NCBI GenBank assembly: GCA_934394565.1
Contig: CAKRQV010000008.1
Span: forward strand, 1-64,000
Length of the DNA: 64,000 nt
Direction: 5' to 3'
Origin: an uncultured Lachnospiraceae bacterium
GTDB lineage: Bacteria > Bacillota > Clostridia > Lachnospirales > Lachnospiraceae
The stretch's first letter is position 1; each line of letters opens with the position of its first letter. The notes under the pieces are model-generated. The model was not told where the DNA came from and searched no databases. It saw only the letters and a program-made list of their open reading frames with translations. A program made the translations under genes and the position numbers. Positions 30,938 to 39,914 of the stretch are shown piece by piece.

Positions 30938-32290
30938 TTAAAACAGAATCTCATCTTCACGGACAGTGCTGCTGTCCAATACAATCTTATCGTATAGCGA
31001 CAGTCCGTAGGAAGTACCCGTCCTGACAATGCAGTATTCCTCGTTCTGGTCAATGATTTCAATACGACGGAAAACGGTATAACCACGGTTAATGCAGTAT
31101 ACACCGTTCAGCTGTCCGGTATCCTTCAGAGTGAAGGTCTGGGTGGAATTTTCACGAATAAGGATATCTCCTTCATTAAATTCAGTCATATCTACATAAT
31201 AATTGTCATCGTCACTGGCATAGATTGTGGCGTCGACAAATTCTGTACCGGCAGTACCGTCCTTTTTGTCGATGCGGCGGATAAAGCCGAGTGCCTGACT
31301 GTCTTCGTCCTTGACAGCATAATCTTTTGGAACAAGGAAAAAGTCCTTGGAAACTACAGATGTCACAGGAATCTTAAGTCCCTTTTCAGCGTTGGTGATC
31401 AACTCTATTTCCAGATACCGGTCAGACACATAGCGAATCACACCGGAAGAAAAGGTAATCTCGGCATAGATGGCATCAGCACGCTTAAGCAGTTGCAAAG
31501 AACCGGTCATGGTTGTAGTATCCTTTTTAAAACGCACCTTAATCGTGGACTTGCCTTCCAGTTTTGCAGCCTGTGTGGAAGAGACCGGAACAATCAGAGA
31601 CCAGTTTTCATCTGTTACCAGACGATATACAGGTGTACCGGCAGAAATTTTTTCTGTGGATCGTAAATTTTCTACTTTGTATGAGGCATAGGAAAAATCA
31701 TCTGCAGTAAAAGTATCTGCAGTAAGTCCCTCCATGCCATCCTGGGAATATACAACGATACCGCTTTCCGGTGCCAGATAAACAGAGGAATCTCCCACTA
31801 CTGCGGTAGAAGCACTACTGTTATCCAGCCCGGCATAGTCCAGAATACTTCCCGACAAAGAATACTTGAAAGAATAGACCTGACCGAAATTTGCCGGATT
31901 AAAGGATGATGCAAACTGCGCAGTAAGGGAACGGACATCAGAAAGTGCCGATTCGGAAAGCTCCGTACTGCCGGTCGATTCCGACGGAGACTGTGTCAGA
32001 GAATATACAGCACCGGACTTGCTGACCTTATGTCCGTTCTGGGCATAATAGCGAATATAACCGTCGTTATTGGCTGTTACTACGTTTTCACTGCGCAATG
32101 CCAATGCCGTGTAGGTCTGATTCTGTGCCAGCGGGCCGGAAATAACCTGATATGTAGAAATATGCTTCGTTGTCGCATAGATGACCAGACTGATCACAAT
32201 ATATAGGAGAATCACACCGAAGATAAATGTGCCGATGTTTAATGTAAACAAGGAGGCCGTTTTTTTTGTTTTATTTTGTTTTTCAGCCAC
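30938..32290 (-). CDS. HlyD-like membrane protein of the sepF operon
   Basis: A protein of 450 aa. One N-terminal membrane helix (about residues 17-38) is followed by a large external region with a split barrel-sandwich hybrid motif (LRSENVVTANNDGYIRYYAQNGHKVSKSGAVY and a later half near ESGIVVYSQDG). The start is a GTG behind AAGGAGAAC. Such proteins are commonly labelled HlyD-type adaptors, but this is a monoderm cell and no transporter partner is adjacent. Its steady position before yggS-sepF in Lachnospiraceae suggests an envelope or division role, which is inference. Confidence 0.75.
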   Translation of the reverse strand: MAEKQNKTKKTASLFTLNIGTFIFGVILLYIVISLVIYATTKHISTYQVISGPLAQNQTYTALALRSENVVTANNDGYIRYYAQNGHKVSKSGAVYSLTQSPSESTGSTELSESALSDVRSLTAQFASSFNPANFGQVYSFKYSLSGSILDYAGLDNSSASTAVVGDSSVYLAPESGIVVYSQDGMEGLTADTFTADDFSYASYKVENLRSTEKISAGTPVYRLVTDENWSLIVPVSSTQAAKLEGKSTIKVRFKKDTTTMTGSLQLLKRADAIYAEITFSSGVIRYVSDRYLEIELITNAEKGLKIPVTSVVSKDFFLVPKDYAVKDEDSQALGFIRRIDKKDGTAGTEFVDATIYASDDDNYYVDMTEFNEGDILIRENSTQTFTLKDTGQLNGVYCINRGYTVFRRIEIIDQNEEYCIVRTGTSYGLSLYDKIVLDSSTVREDEILF

Positions 32291-32323
32291 CAGTAGTTCT
32301 CCTTCCTTATAAATTGCCCTAAT

Positions 32324-32352
32324 ATTCTATCATTTTTATATTCGGCATACAA
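32324..32352 (-). promoter_or_regulatory. Promoter of the HlyD-yggS-sepF-ylmH-aroB-lspA-rluD operon
   Basis: On the - strand TTGTAT (complement of 32347-32352) and TAGAAT (complement of 32324-32329) are 17 bases apart, with a TGn extension. All seven genes downstream are separated by 20 nt or less. Confidence 0.65.
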
Positions 32353-32430
32353 GAGTTTTTACACGATCCATTGTATAAAAAACGATGAATATGTGTACAC
32401 TACAAATATACTGAACAGGAGGAATCATGT

Positions 32431-32640
32431 ATGAAAACTAAAGGACTTGATTATACGGCACTGGTGCTGACTATTGTAGGCGCTGTAAACTGGGGGCTGA
32501 TTGGATTTTTTAAATTTGATCTGGTCGCATGGCTCTTTGGTACACTTACATTGCTGACCAGAATCATTTATGCCCTGGTAGGTATCTGTGGCTTGTACTG
32601 TATCAGTCTCTTCGGACGTGTAAAAGACATGGATGAATAA
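32431..32640 (+). CDS. DUF378 small membrane protein
   Basis: A protein of 69 aa with two membrane helices and the DUF378 pattern (VLTIVGAVNWGLIGFFKFDLVAWLFG, then RIIYALVGICGLY). It is related to B. subtilis YuzA and has no known function. A strong AGGAGGAA lies before the ATG. It is monocistronic on the + strand, divergent from the HlyD operon. Confidence 0.9.
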   Translation: MKTKGLDYTALVLTIVGAVNWGLIGFFKFDLVAWLFGTLTLLTRIIYALVGICGLYCISLFGRVKDMDE

Positions 32641-32683
32641 GAAAGCCAGAGTCTCGCACAGGCACGGACTTTGACTCGTTGCC

Positions 32684-32723
32684 TGCAAAAAAAGCATCGC
32701 ATCCTTTGGGGATGCGATGCTTT
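32684..32723 (-). terminator. Intrinsic terminator of the P-loop gene
   Basis: AAAGCATCGCATCC (32691-32704) and GGATGCGATGCTTT (32710-32723) form a perfect 14-bp stem with a 5-nt loop. The T run is on the - strand side, so it ends the gene at 32777-33196. Without a T tract it may work poorly for the + strand DUF378 gene. Confidence 0.85.
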
Positions 32724-32776
32724 CAGAGATCTGTCCTATCTGAATCGTCCGATGGATGTTTGCGATCTTCTGGTTA

Positions 32777-33196
32777 TTAAAGTTCAATGAAGATATATTC
32801 AGCAAGGTCTGCCGGTACTTCTGTCTTATCCAGGGAAACACTGAGAACAAAGTTAACCTTGAAATTCTCGCTGATCATAGCCAGTTCTTTGATAGTGGCT
32901 GTAATATCGGCGCCTTCCAGCTTAGCTACATTCAAGAAGCTGTCCAGATACATTTCTTCCAGATCATGATCCTGAGAGATAATACCAAGAATAAATCCGA
33001 TAAACTCGTCAGAATTTTTCAGGCCATATCCAGATGCGTCAATCAGACGAATCTTATTATTCAGCTCCAGCATGTGTTTTGAACTTTTGTCGATATATAC
33101 GATATTTCCATTAGCTGTTTTAATGGAAGAGTTCACTTTGTCTAAAAGCTGCTTAGTTTTTCCTTTCCCTTTTTTACCGATAATCATTTGAACCAT
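32777..33196 (-). CDS. Small P-loop protein of unknown function
   Basis: A protein of 139 aa. A Walker A motif sits at the very start (IIGKKGKGKTK, residues 5-15). Alternating strands follow (NIVYIDKSS, KIRLIDASG), with a possible Walker B in EEMYLDSF, and then a C-terminal strand (VNFVLSVSLD). The size and order suggest a minimal RecA/ASCE-type fold. Proteins like this are often labelled PilT-like, but it lacks the PilT core and no pilus genes are near, so I do not use that name. It is monocistronic, with AAGGAGG upstream. Confidence 0.7.
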   Translation of the reverse strand: MVQMIIGKKGKGKTKQLLDKVNSSIKTANGNIVYIDKSSKHMLELNNKIRLIDASGYGLKNSDEFIGFILGIISQDHDLEEMYLDSFLNVAKLEGADITATIKELAMISENFKVNFVLSVSLDKTEVPADLAEYIFIEL

Positions 33197-33323
33197 AGCA
33201 GTTTCCTCCTTAGATGCTTATATAACAGGCAGCCACGCCGTCTGTTGATTTAAGGAAATTATAGGCTATTTGTCACATAATTTCAATCATTTTTTCGCTG
33301 TTTTTTGAAATTTCACACAAATT

Positions 33324-34355
33324 TTAGGAATTAATCTGTGCTAACAGTGTGTTCATATCCTGATATAAGTAGATCTTGTTCAGAGCTTTCATTACAATAG
33401 AAATATAGGGTTCACCGTAACGGTTCTGGCTCAAAATAGCCAGACAGGAACCCGCTGCAGAGGTAGTACCGGTCTTTCCACCCAGTACAGTAACACCATT
33501 TGGCGCACTTTCCTCTCCCGTCAGATAGTGGTCTGTAGCATCAAGTCTTGTGGTCAGTGTTTCCTCACCACGCTGATAGGAAATCGTATAGTTGCCAAGC
33601 TGCATGGTCTCCACAAAATAGGGATACGTCAGAGCTTCATTCAGCATCAGGTATATGTCATAAACCGTTGTATAATGGTTTTCATTATGCAGACCATGCG
33701 GCGATATAAAATGTGTTCCGGTAGCACCAAGGCTTCGCGCTTCATTATTCATCATTTCGACAAATTGTTCCACAGTACCACCGATATGACGCGCGATCGC
33801 CATGGCACAGTCATTGCCGGAATAAACCAGAAGGCCATGGAAAAGCTCATCCATAGTAACGGTATCTCCAGCGGCAAAACCCACCATCTGGGATCCTTCT
33901 TCCAGTGTGATATCCTCTTCTGTGATCGTAACAGTATCGTCCATATTACCATATTTAACAGCCAGTATGGCTGTCATGATCTTTGTGATACTGGCCGGGT
34001 AGACCTTTTCAAACATCTGCTCCCCGAACATCACCTGCTTTTTCTCCACATTGAACAGAGCTCCTTTCTCACTGCCGTTCAGTGAGATGGCACTGTTGTC
34101 TACATCACCGTCAGGCACACACAGATCAGCGGCAAAGGGTTCTGCTTTCAAAAGAGCTGTAGAAGAAATATCTGTATCCTGCGGCTGTGTATCAGAAAAA
34201 GCACAGGTCAGATCCATATTTCGGCCGTTCTGAAATACAAGCACAGCCAGAACAATACATAAAACGATGATCACCGAGAGAAGACACGTGGCCATAATCC
34301 GGTTGCGGCGTTTCCTTTTGCGTCGAGCCGACATCTTTGGTTTTTCTTTATTCAT
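33324..34355 (-). CDS. D-alanyl-D-alanine carboxypeptidase (class A, S11 family)
   Basis: A protein of 343 aa. The start at 34355 is set by AGAGGTGAT. It has a basic N terminus, one membrane helix (about residues 18-40), and the S11 peptidase motifs SITK (nucleophile serine), SGN and KTG (GGKTGTT). The C-terminal domain of PBP5 is missing, so the anchor is N-terminal. It trims the terminal D-Ala of peptidoglycan stem peptides. It is the last gene of the shape and division operon and overlaps the MGS-like gene by 8 nt. Confidence 0.9.
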   Translation of the reverse strand: MNKEKPKMSARRKRKRRNRIMATCLLSVIIVLCIVLAVLVFQNGRNMDLTCAFSDTQPQDTDISSTALLKAEPFAADLCVPDGDVDNSAISLNGSEKGALFNVEKKQVMFGEQMFEKVYPASITKIMTAILAVKYGNMDDTVTITEEDITLEEGSQMVGFAAGDTVTMDELFHGLLVYSGNDCAMAIARHIGGTVEQFVEMMNNEARSLGATGTHFISPHGLHNENHYTTVYDIYLMLNEALTYPYFVETMQLGNYTISYQRGEETLTTRLDATDHYLTGEESAPNGVTVLGGKTGTTSAAGSCLAILSQNRYGEPYISIVMKALNKIYLYQDMNTLLAQINS

Positions 34356-34758
34356 ACTGATCACCTCTGTACATTTCCCGCCATGCCAGATCACCTGCTG
34401 CCAGCGATTTGATCAACATCTCAGCGGTAGCCAGATTAGTGGCCAGTGGAATGGAAAATTTGTCACATGCTTTGTATACAGCATATAAATTCTGATCATC
34501 CTTCGGCATGAGGCTTGGTTCCTTAAAAACAATCAACATATCCAGACGGGACTGTTCCAGAAAAACTTCCATTTGCTGGGCACCGCCGATACTGCCGGCC
34601 AGGAATTTATAAACATAGAGATTGGCAGATTTCTCCATGATACGCCCCGTGGTACCTGTTGCATACAGATGATGTTCACTCAAAATACCTCGGTACGCGA
34701 TACAGAAATCCTCCAGTAATCTTTTTTTTGCATTGTCAGCGATAAATCCTATATTCAT
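34348..34758 (-). CDS. Methylglyoxal synthase-like protein without catalytic residues
   Basis: A protein of 136 aa with the MGS fold signature: the phosphate loop LYATGTTGRI, GSIGGAQQ, and PLATNLATAEMLI. Against E. coli MgsA the catalytic residues are all changed: D20 to N9, D71 to A60 (GGDQQ becomes GGAQQ), D91 to E80, H98 to K86, and D101 to Q89. The phosphate-binding threonines and glycines are kept. It is therefore unlikely to make methylglyoxal and may bind a phosphorylated ligand as a sensor. It lies between rodA (4-nt overlap) and dacA (8-nt overlap), which points to an envelope-linked role. Confidence 0.8.
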   Translation of the reverse strand: MNIGFIADNAKKRLLEDFCIAYRGILSEHHLYATGTTGRIMEKSANLYVYKFLAGSIGGAQQMEVFLEQSRLDMLIVFKEPSLMPKDDQNLYAVYKACDKFSIPLATNLATAEMLIKSLAAGDLAWREMYRGDQYE

Positions 34759-35885
34759 CTCTTTAATCCTCCGGGATATATACGGCTTTGCAGTCCAACA
34801 TTTAAGACACAGCCAATACCGATATACAGACTGACAAGTGATGTCAGACCATAACTGACAAAAGGCAGCGGCGTTCCGGTATTTGGAAACAGTCCTGTGG
34901 CCACACAGATATTGATAAAGCTCTGGATCATGATCAGTGCGCCCATGCCACAGCAGATCAGTGTGCCGGAAAGATCCTTGGCCTTTCGCCCGTTAAAGAT
35001 ACATTCCAGACTGATAAACAGCTCCAAAAGAATGATGGCGGCACTGCCGATAAAACCAAGCTCTTCTCCCGCTACAGCATAGATAAAGTCTGTCTGGATC
35101 TCCGAGATAAAGTTACCGTTATTGGCACTGACGCTGGTGGTATTGAGACCTTTTCCAGTCAGCTGTCCGGAACCTATCGCCATAATGGAGTTGTTCTGCT
35201 GTGTACGCGAATCCGAGTAAGTCTCGTCCTCCGAATAGAAAAAAGTCATGATACGGTTTCGCTGGTAATCGTTAATGATAGGCAGATTGGTCTGTGTAAC
35301 AAGCACCAGATAAATCACAGCCAACGGTATACCAATCAGCAGTACACCTCCGATGATCTTGTAACTAAGTCCTGCAACGTACATCAGGATACAGAACAAA
35401 GCAGCAATTGTCAGCGTATTTTTCATATCCGGCTGACTATAGACCAGTGCCAGCGGAATGCTGATCAGTATAAGACTCTTTACAATCGTTTTTAGCTTAT
35501 TCAGCTCATTTTCATGCACCATCAGATATTTAGCAAAGAAAAGAATCAGAAGTATCTTTGACAGCTCCGATGGCTGAAACTGGAAACCGAAAATATTGAT
35601 CCAGCGCGTTGCACCACCAGTGGTTTTGGCCCACGGAGATACGATAACAAACAGAAGCATCAACAGATTGAAACCGTACATGATCCAGTAAAAATTCAGA
35701 AGCCAGCTGAAATCGATCAGGGAAACTATCAGCATTACAGCCAGCCCGAAGATCACACCAATCAGCTGACGCGTCTGTAAGGATTCCTTGGCACTTCCTA
35801 CGAGAAGTACACCGATACCGCTTAAGGCCATAAGACAGATCACCAGACGGAAATTAAAGTTTTTTAAATGATATAGTCTAAACAT
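34755..35885 (-). CDS. rodA: RodA/FtsW-family peptidoglycan glycosyltransferase
   Basis: A protein of 376 aa. The start is at 35885 (AAGGG seven bases upstream); a longer reading would run through minE. It has ten membrane helices and the SEDS motifs FQPSELSKI, GKGLNTTSVSANNGNFISEIQTDFIYAVAGEELGF, and PFVSYGLTSL. SEDS proteins polymerise glycan strands together with a class B PBP, here the PBP2 encoded five genes upstream in the same operon. Confidence 0.95.
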   Translation of the reverse strand: MFRLYHLKNFNFRLVICLMALSGIGVLLVGSAKESLQTRQLIGVIFGLAVMLIVSLIDFSWLLNFYWIMYGFNLLMLLFVIVSPWAKTTGGATRWINIFGFQFQPSELSKILLILFFAKYLMVHENELNKLKTIVKSLILISIPLALVYSQPDMKNTLTIAALFCILMYVAGLSYKIIGGVLLIGIPLAVIYLVLVTQTNLPIINDYQRNRIMTFFYSEDETYSDSRTQQNNSIMAIGSGQLTGKGLNTTSVSANNGNFISEIQTDFIYAVAGEELGFIGSAAIILLELFISLECIFNGRKAKDLSGTLICCGMGALIMIQSFINICVATGLFPNTGTPLPFVSYGLTSLVSLYIGIGCVLNVGLQSRIYPGGLKR

Positions 35886-35917
35886 ATGTAACCCTTTATC
35901 TTGATTCGTATAGTACA

Positions 35918-36157
35918 TCAGATGCGTTTTCCGGAGATTGCGGACAACGGAACACTCGCCGTAAAACAGGCTGGATCCCGCTGCAGGGAAAAAACAATAC
36001 TCTCCTGTTCCACATCCATATAACGTGTCATGGCTGCGGCCATATCCTGCTGCAGCATATGAAGTATTTCCGGGGAGCATCCCATTCTGTCCGTAAGTAC
36101 CAGCTGTTTGAGGCGGTCTTTTGCAATACCACAGGATTTTTTACCGGAAAACACCAT
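35918..36157 (-). CDS. minE: Cell division topological specificity factor MinE
   Basis: A protein of 79 aa behind GGGAGG. It has the MinD-contact segment (AKDRLKQLVLTDR), the CSPEILHMLQQDM block, and a C-terminal topological domain. The usual N-terminal amphipathic helix is short. MinE drives MinD oscillation. Its presence shows that this organism uses MinDE rather than only DivIVA-based placement. No minC is next to it; the three are often linked. Confidence 0.9.
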   Translation of the reverse strand: MVFSGKKSCGIAKDRLKQLVLTDRMGCSPEILHMLQQDMAAAMTRYMDVEQESIVFSLQRDPACFTASVPLSAISGKRI

Positions 36158-36168
36158 ATGACCTCCCG

Positions 36169-36951
36169 TTAAGATTTTTTGAACAGACGGCTCCAGAAGC
36201 CTTTTTTACCGGACAGTTCCATAAAGGCAACGTCCTCTCCCATGATGCGCCGACTGATATTGGCAAAGGCCTGTCCGCTGGTACAGTCTGCACCGATAAC
36301 AGTCTCTCCTTTATTGGTGCAGACTACAATCTGTTCGTCATCAGGAACTACGCCTATCAAAGGTACAGCCAGAATCTCTTCGACATCCTCCACAGACATC
36401 ATATCACCATTTCTGACCATATCCGGACGGATCTTATTGATCAGCAGATGGATCTTTTTCATTTCGGCTGCCTCAAGCAGTCCAATAATACGGTCTGCAT
36501 CACGAATTGCAGAAACCTCCGGAGTTGTTACTACGATGGCACGGTCCGCACCGGATACGGCGTTTTTAAAGCCTTGTTCGATGCCGGCAGGACTGTCTAA
36601 AAGAACATAATCAAATTCTTTTCTGAGATCCTGACAGAGCTTGATCATCTGTTCCGGTTCCACGGCTGTCTTGTCCCTGGTCTGGGCGGCCGGAAGCAGG
36701 TAAAGATTTGGATAATGTTTGTCCCGGATCAGTGCCTGCCTCAAACGGCAGTTTCCTTCTATAACATCAACCAGATTGTAAACAATTCTGTTTTCCAGAC
36801 CGACAACGACATCAAGGTTACGAAGCCCGATATCCGTATCAACCATAACTGTCTTTTTATCTGCAGCAGCAAGAGCTGTACCCAGATTGGCTGCTGCTGT
36901 TGTTTTTCCTACTCCGCCTTTACCGGATGTAATAACAATTACTTCACTCAT
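36169..36951 (-). CDS. minD: Septum-site-determining ATPase MinD
   Basis: A protein of 260 aa. The start at 36951 follows GGGAGG. The deviant Walker A KGGVGKTT, DTDIGLRNLD and LLDSPAGIE motifs are present, and a C-terminal amphipathic membrane helix ends the protein (KKGFWSRLFKKS). MinD dimerises on the membrane with ATP and recruits MinC and MinE. It is followed by minE 11 nt later. Confidence 0.97.
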   Translation of the reverse strand: MSEVIVITSGKGGVGKTTAAANLGTALAAADKKTVMVDTDIGLRNLDVVVGLENRIVYNLVDVIEGNCRLRQALIRDKHYPNLYLLPAAQTRDKTAVEPEQMIKLCQDLRKEFDYVLLDSPAGIEQGFKNAVSGADRAIVVTTPEVSAIRDADRIIGLLEAAEMKKIHLLINKIRPDMVRNGDMMSVEDVEEILAVPLIGVVPDDEQIVVCTNKGETVIGADCTSGQAFANISRRIMGEDVAFMELSGKKGFWSRLFKKS

Positions 36952-36995
36952 ATTTTTCCTCCCGCCAGCAAACAATATCCGATGTACGCTTATGT

Positions 36996-39914
36996 TTAAT
37001 CCTGCTGTACATTCGAGCTTGCGCTCTTGGCTTTTCCGGTAATGATACTGTCCTCGCCAGCCAGGTTAAAGTAATAACTGAAAATATCTTTGGCTACCAT
37101 GGCTGCATTTGTTGAGGAATAACCATGCGGGATACGAACGCAAAGCGCAATCTGCGGACTGTTATACGGCGCATAGCCGATAAACAGACCATGACTCGAA
37201 CGCTTTCTGTTCTCCTGCGCGGTACCGGTCTTACCGGCAACCTCCACACCCAGATCATCGTAGTAATTCTTGTTGGTGATCACTTCACGCATACCGGTGT
37301 GTACCGTATTCCATACACTGTCACTGACGTCCAGTACGCTTTCCACATCAGCAGAATAATCCTGAAGCAGATTACCTTCAGAATCAGTAACCTTGCTAAG
37401 CAGTGTCATATTGTAACTGATACCATTATTTGCGATCGTAGAAACGTAACGGGCCAGCTGGGTCGTGGTATAGTTATGTGTACCCTGTCCGATAGCAGAC
37501 GGGATCGGCATGCTGTCGGAAATCTGAGGATCACTTTCGGAAATTTCAATACCGGAATTCTTGTCCAGATTAAACAGACGACAGTATTTCTGCAGGGTTG
37601 ACATCGCCTGGTCTTCACTGAAAACGTTGTTGCTGTTAATACCAAGCTGGTAAGCGGTCTCACTGAAAAATACGTTACAGGATTCAGAAATCGCATTAAC
37701 AACATTAAGCAGACCGTGGCCCTGGGTTTTCCAGCATTTCAGTGGGGAACCCTGGATCTTGTCAAACACACCGGTACAGTCGATCTCCGTATCGGTATTG
37801 ATCACGCCCTCTGTCAGTCCGGCAACGGCAGTAACCGGCTTAAAAATAGAACCTGGTGCCGTCTTCTGCTGCGTAGCCTTATTGTAGAAAGGCTGGGACA
37901 GATCGTTTAACAGTTGCTTATAGTAACTGGCATCCATCGTATTGGCCAGACGATTATTGTCATACCCAGGATAGGAAACAACAGCAAGAAAATCACCGGT
38001 ATTCGGATCTGTCACAACAGCAGATCCTGAACACGGGTCAAGTGCCAGCTGTGCCGGTGTGATCTCGATATTTTCTATCTTATCACGGATAAACGCATAG
38101 GCGGATAAAGAACCATTTGCGAGCTTATTATATGTGTCATTGTCCTCTTTCAGAACTCCCTGATCGTATAAGGCCATACATAATCTTTCCGGAGAAATCT
38201 TATCATTTAACAACATATATTTGTAGATCAGCTTGGAAAATCCGGAATCTTCTTTCAAATAGTCTTCAATATATGCCCAGAGAGCATCCAGGATTTCTTC
38301 CGTGGAAAGGTATTCCTTATCACCGACAATCTTTGATACATCGATCCAGTTCATGGTTGCACAGTACCGCAGATAGTCGTGCAGGGAAATACTCTCGTCC
38401 GTTTTCCAGGCAATATAGGTCTCATCCTTTGTATCAATCTGCGAAGCGTCCAGAATACCTGTATCGTCAGTAAGCATATCGTTGACAACATAGCTCTGGT
38501 AAGCCTTCTGCTCGTCCGAAAGATCTTTGTAGGCTTTGTTATCCTCTCCGGAAAGCTGCTTGCTGAAATTGGAAAGTACCTTTTCCTGGCGGGATACGAA
38601 TTTGTCGTTTAAGTATTTTTCATTTTCTGTCGCATCGGCATCAGCAAATTTACGGTAATCCACCATATTGTTATTAACAAAAGCATAATATACATCATAC
38701 GCAGCAATCGGGATCGAAGAAGTATCGGTCGTTCCCGAGGAATCATATTCTTTGATATCGCGCAGATTGGCCAGCACAATACCTGCGATTCTCTGCTCGA
38801 GGATTTTATAGGTGGCAATCTGCAGATCCCTGTCAAGCGTCAGATAGACATCATTGCCCTGTTTTGGCTGCACCGTGGAATTTTTTCGGATTTCAAGAAC
38901 CTTACCCAGGTTATCTACAAGTACGGTCTCAGAACCGTCTGTACCCTGCAATGTTGTTTCCATAACCTGCTCAATACCAGTCTTGCCGACAATGGAAGAA
39001 CTGGAGTATTTGTTATCTTCTTTGCGCAGTGCATCAAGCTCTTCTGTGGACGCTTTACCTGTATACCCTAAAAGTGCCGCAAAGTATACGCTGTCATTGT
39101 AGACACGTTTATAATCATCGACAACATCCACACCCTGTAGCTCAGACTGATGTTCCATGACAAGTGCCATGGTCTCATCAGATACATCCGAAGCCACGGT
39201 CACAGGCAGATATCGACGATAACTTGTTGTATGCAGCTGGTAGCGTACCGTAACAATCTTTAAGATTTCTTCTTTGGTAAATTCCTCTGGAAGATCATAT
39301 TCAGCCAGCTCTTCGGCTGTATAAATGCTGTCGGTTTTGCCTTTTGCAGTATTTTTCGGTGTCAACAGAAAGTATTTGCGGTCAGAAATCAGCATTTCCA
39401 TCAGGTCCTCGGCAGAGGTTACTTTCTGCGTTTCGGAAAGCTGATCGACTTTGCTGTAACCATAAACGTCAGCAAGGAAACGCAACAGAGCGGTTCCTGT
39501 AACGTCATAAGCATACATATTATGTTCGTTTAAGACAATATGAAAATTGGTGTCCACACTGTCGCCCTTGCTCTCAATGAGCTGGATCAGATGATAGATC
39601 TCGCTGTTCATCGACAGATTTTTGACACGGGTACTGGCGTAACTGCCATTGTCCTCCAGAGTAACCGAATGGGTCAGCTCGTTATATGCCAGTACATTAC
39701 CGTTGCGGTCATAAATGTTGCCTCGCGTACTTTTGATGGCACGCTCTTTAGTAGTGATAACGGAAAAATCGTTGGCATATTCTTCACCGTGGATAATCTG
39801 CAGATCATAGATCCTGGAAAGCAGGATAATTACCATGATGGCAAACATCAGGCCAAGGATTGTACTTCGTTTCAGTATGGTTTTTTTCAGTAATTGCTTT
39901 ATCTTCCTAACCAA
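36996..39914 (-). CDS. mrdA: Class B penicillin-binding protein 2 with a large internal insertion
   Basis: A protein of 972 aa, much longer than E. coli PBP2 (633 aa). It has an N-terminal membrane anchor (about residues 17-38), a pedestal domain with RGNIYDRNGNVLAYN, and a transpeptidase domain. The active-site motifs are SIFK (APGSIFKP, about residue 690), SCN (SESCNVF) and KTG (AGKTGTAQ). An extra, mostly acidic and helical stretch of some 250 residues (about 375-630) sits between the pedestal and transpeptidase domains. It crosslinks peptidoglycan of the side wall with RodA. Its start overlaps mreD by 16 nt. Confidence 0.93.
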   Translation of the reverse strand: MVRKIKQLLKKTILKRSTILGLMFAIMVIILLSRIYDLQIIHGEEYANDFSVITTKERAIKSTRGNIYDRNGNVLAYNELTHSVTLEDNGSYASTRVKNLSMNSEIYHLIQLIESKGDSVDTNFHIVLNEHNMYAYDVTGTALLRFLADVYGYSKVDQLSETQKVTSAEDLMEMLISDRKYFLLTPKNTAKGKTDSIYTAEELAEYDLPEEFTKEEILKIVTVRYQLHTTSYRRYLPVTVASDVSDETMALVMEHQSELQGVDVVDDYKRVYNDSVYFAALLGYTGKASTEELDALRKEDNKYSSSSIVGKTGIEQVMETTLQGTDGSETVLVDNLGKVLEIRKNSTVQPKQGNDVYLTLDRDLQIATYKILEQRIAGIVLANLRDIKEYDSSGTTDTSSIPIAAYDVYYAFVNNNMVDYRKFADADATENEKYLNDKFVSRQEKVLSNFSKQLSGEDNKAYKDLSDEQKAYQSYVVNDMLTDDTGILDASQIDTKDETYIAWKTDESISLHDYLRYCATMNWIDVSKIVGDKEYLSTEEILDALWAYIEDYLKEDSGFSKLIYKYMLLNDKISPERLCMALYDQGVLKEDNDTYNKLANGSLSAYAFIRDKIENIEITPAQLALDPCSGSAVVTDPNTGDFLAVVSYPGYDNNRLANTMDASYYKQLLNDLSQPFYNKATQQKTAPGSIFKPVTAVAGLTEGVINTDTEIDCTGVFDKIQGSPLKCWKTQGHGLLNVVNAISESCNVFFSETAYQLGINSNNVFSEDQAMSTLQKYCRLFNLDKNSGIEISESDPQISDSMPIPSAIGQGTHNYTTTQLARYVSTIANNGISYNMTLLSKVTDSEGNLLQDYSADVESVLDVSDSVWNTVHTGMREVITNKNYYDDLGVEVAGKTGTAQENRKRSSHGLFIGYAPYNSPQIALCVRIPHGYSSTNAAMVAKDIFSYYFNLAGEDSIITGKAKSASSNVQQD

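Noticed and set aside
32777..33196. PilT-type twitching motility ATPase
   Set aside because: It has only a Walker A in common, is far too short, and no pilus genes are present.
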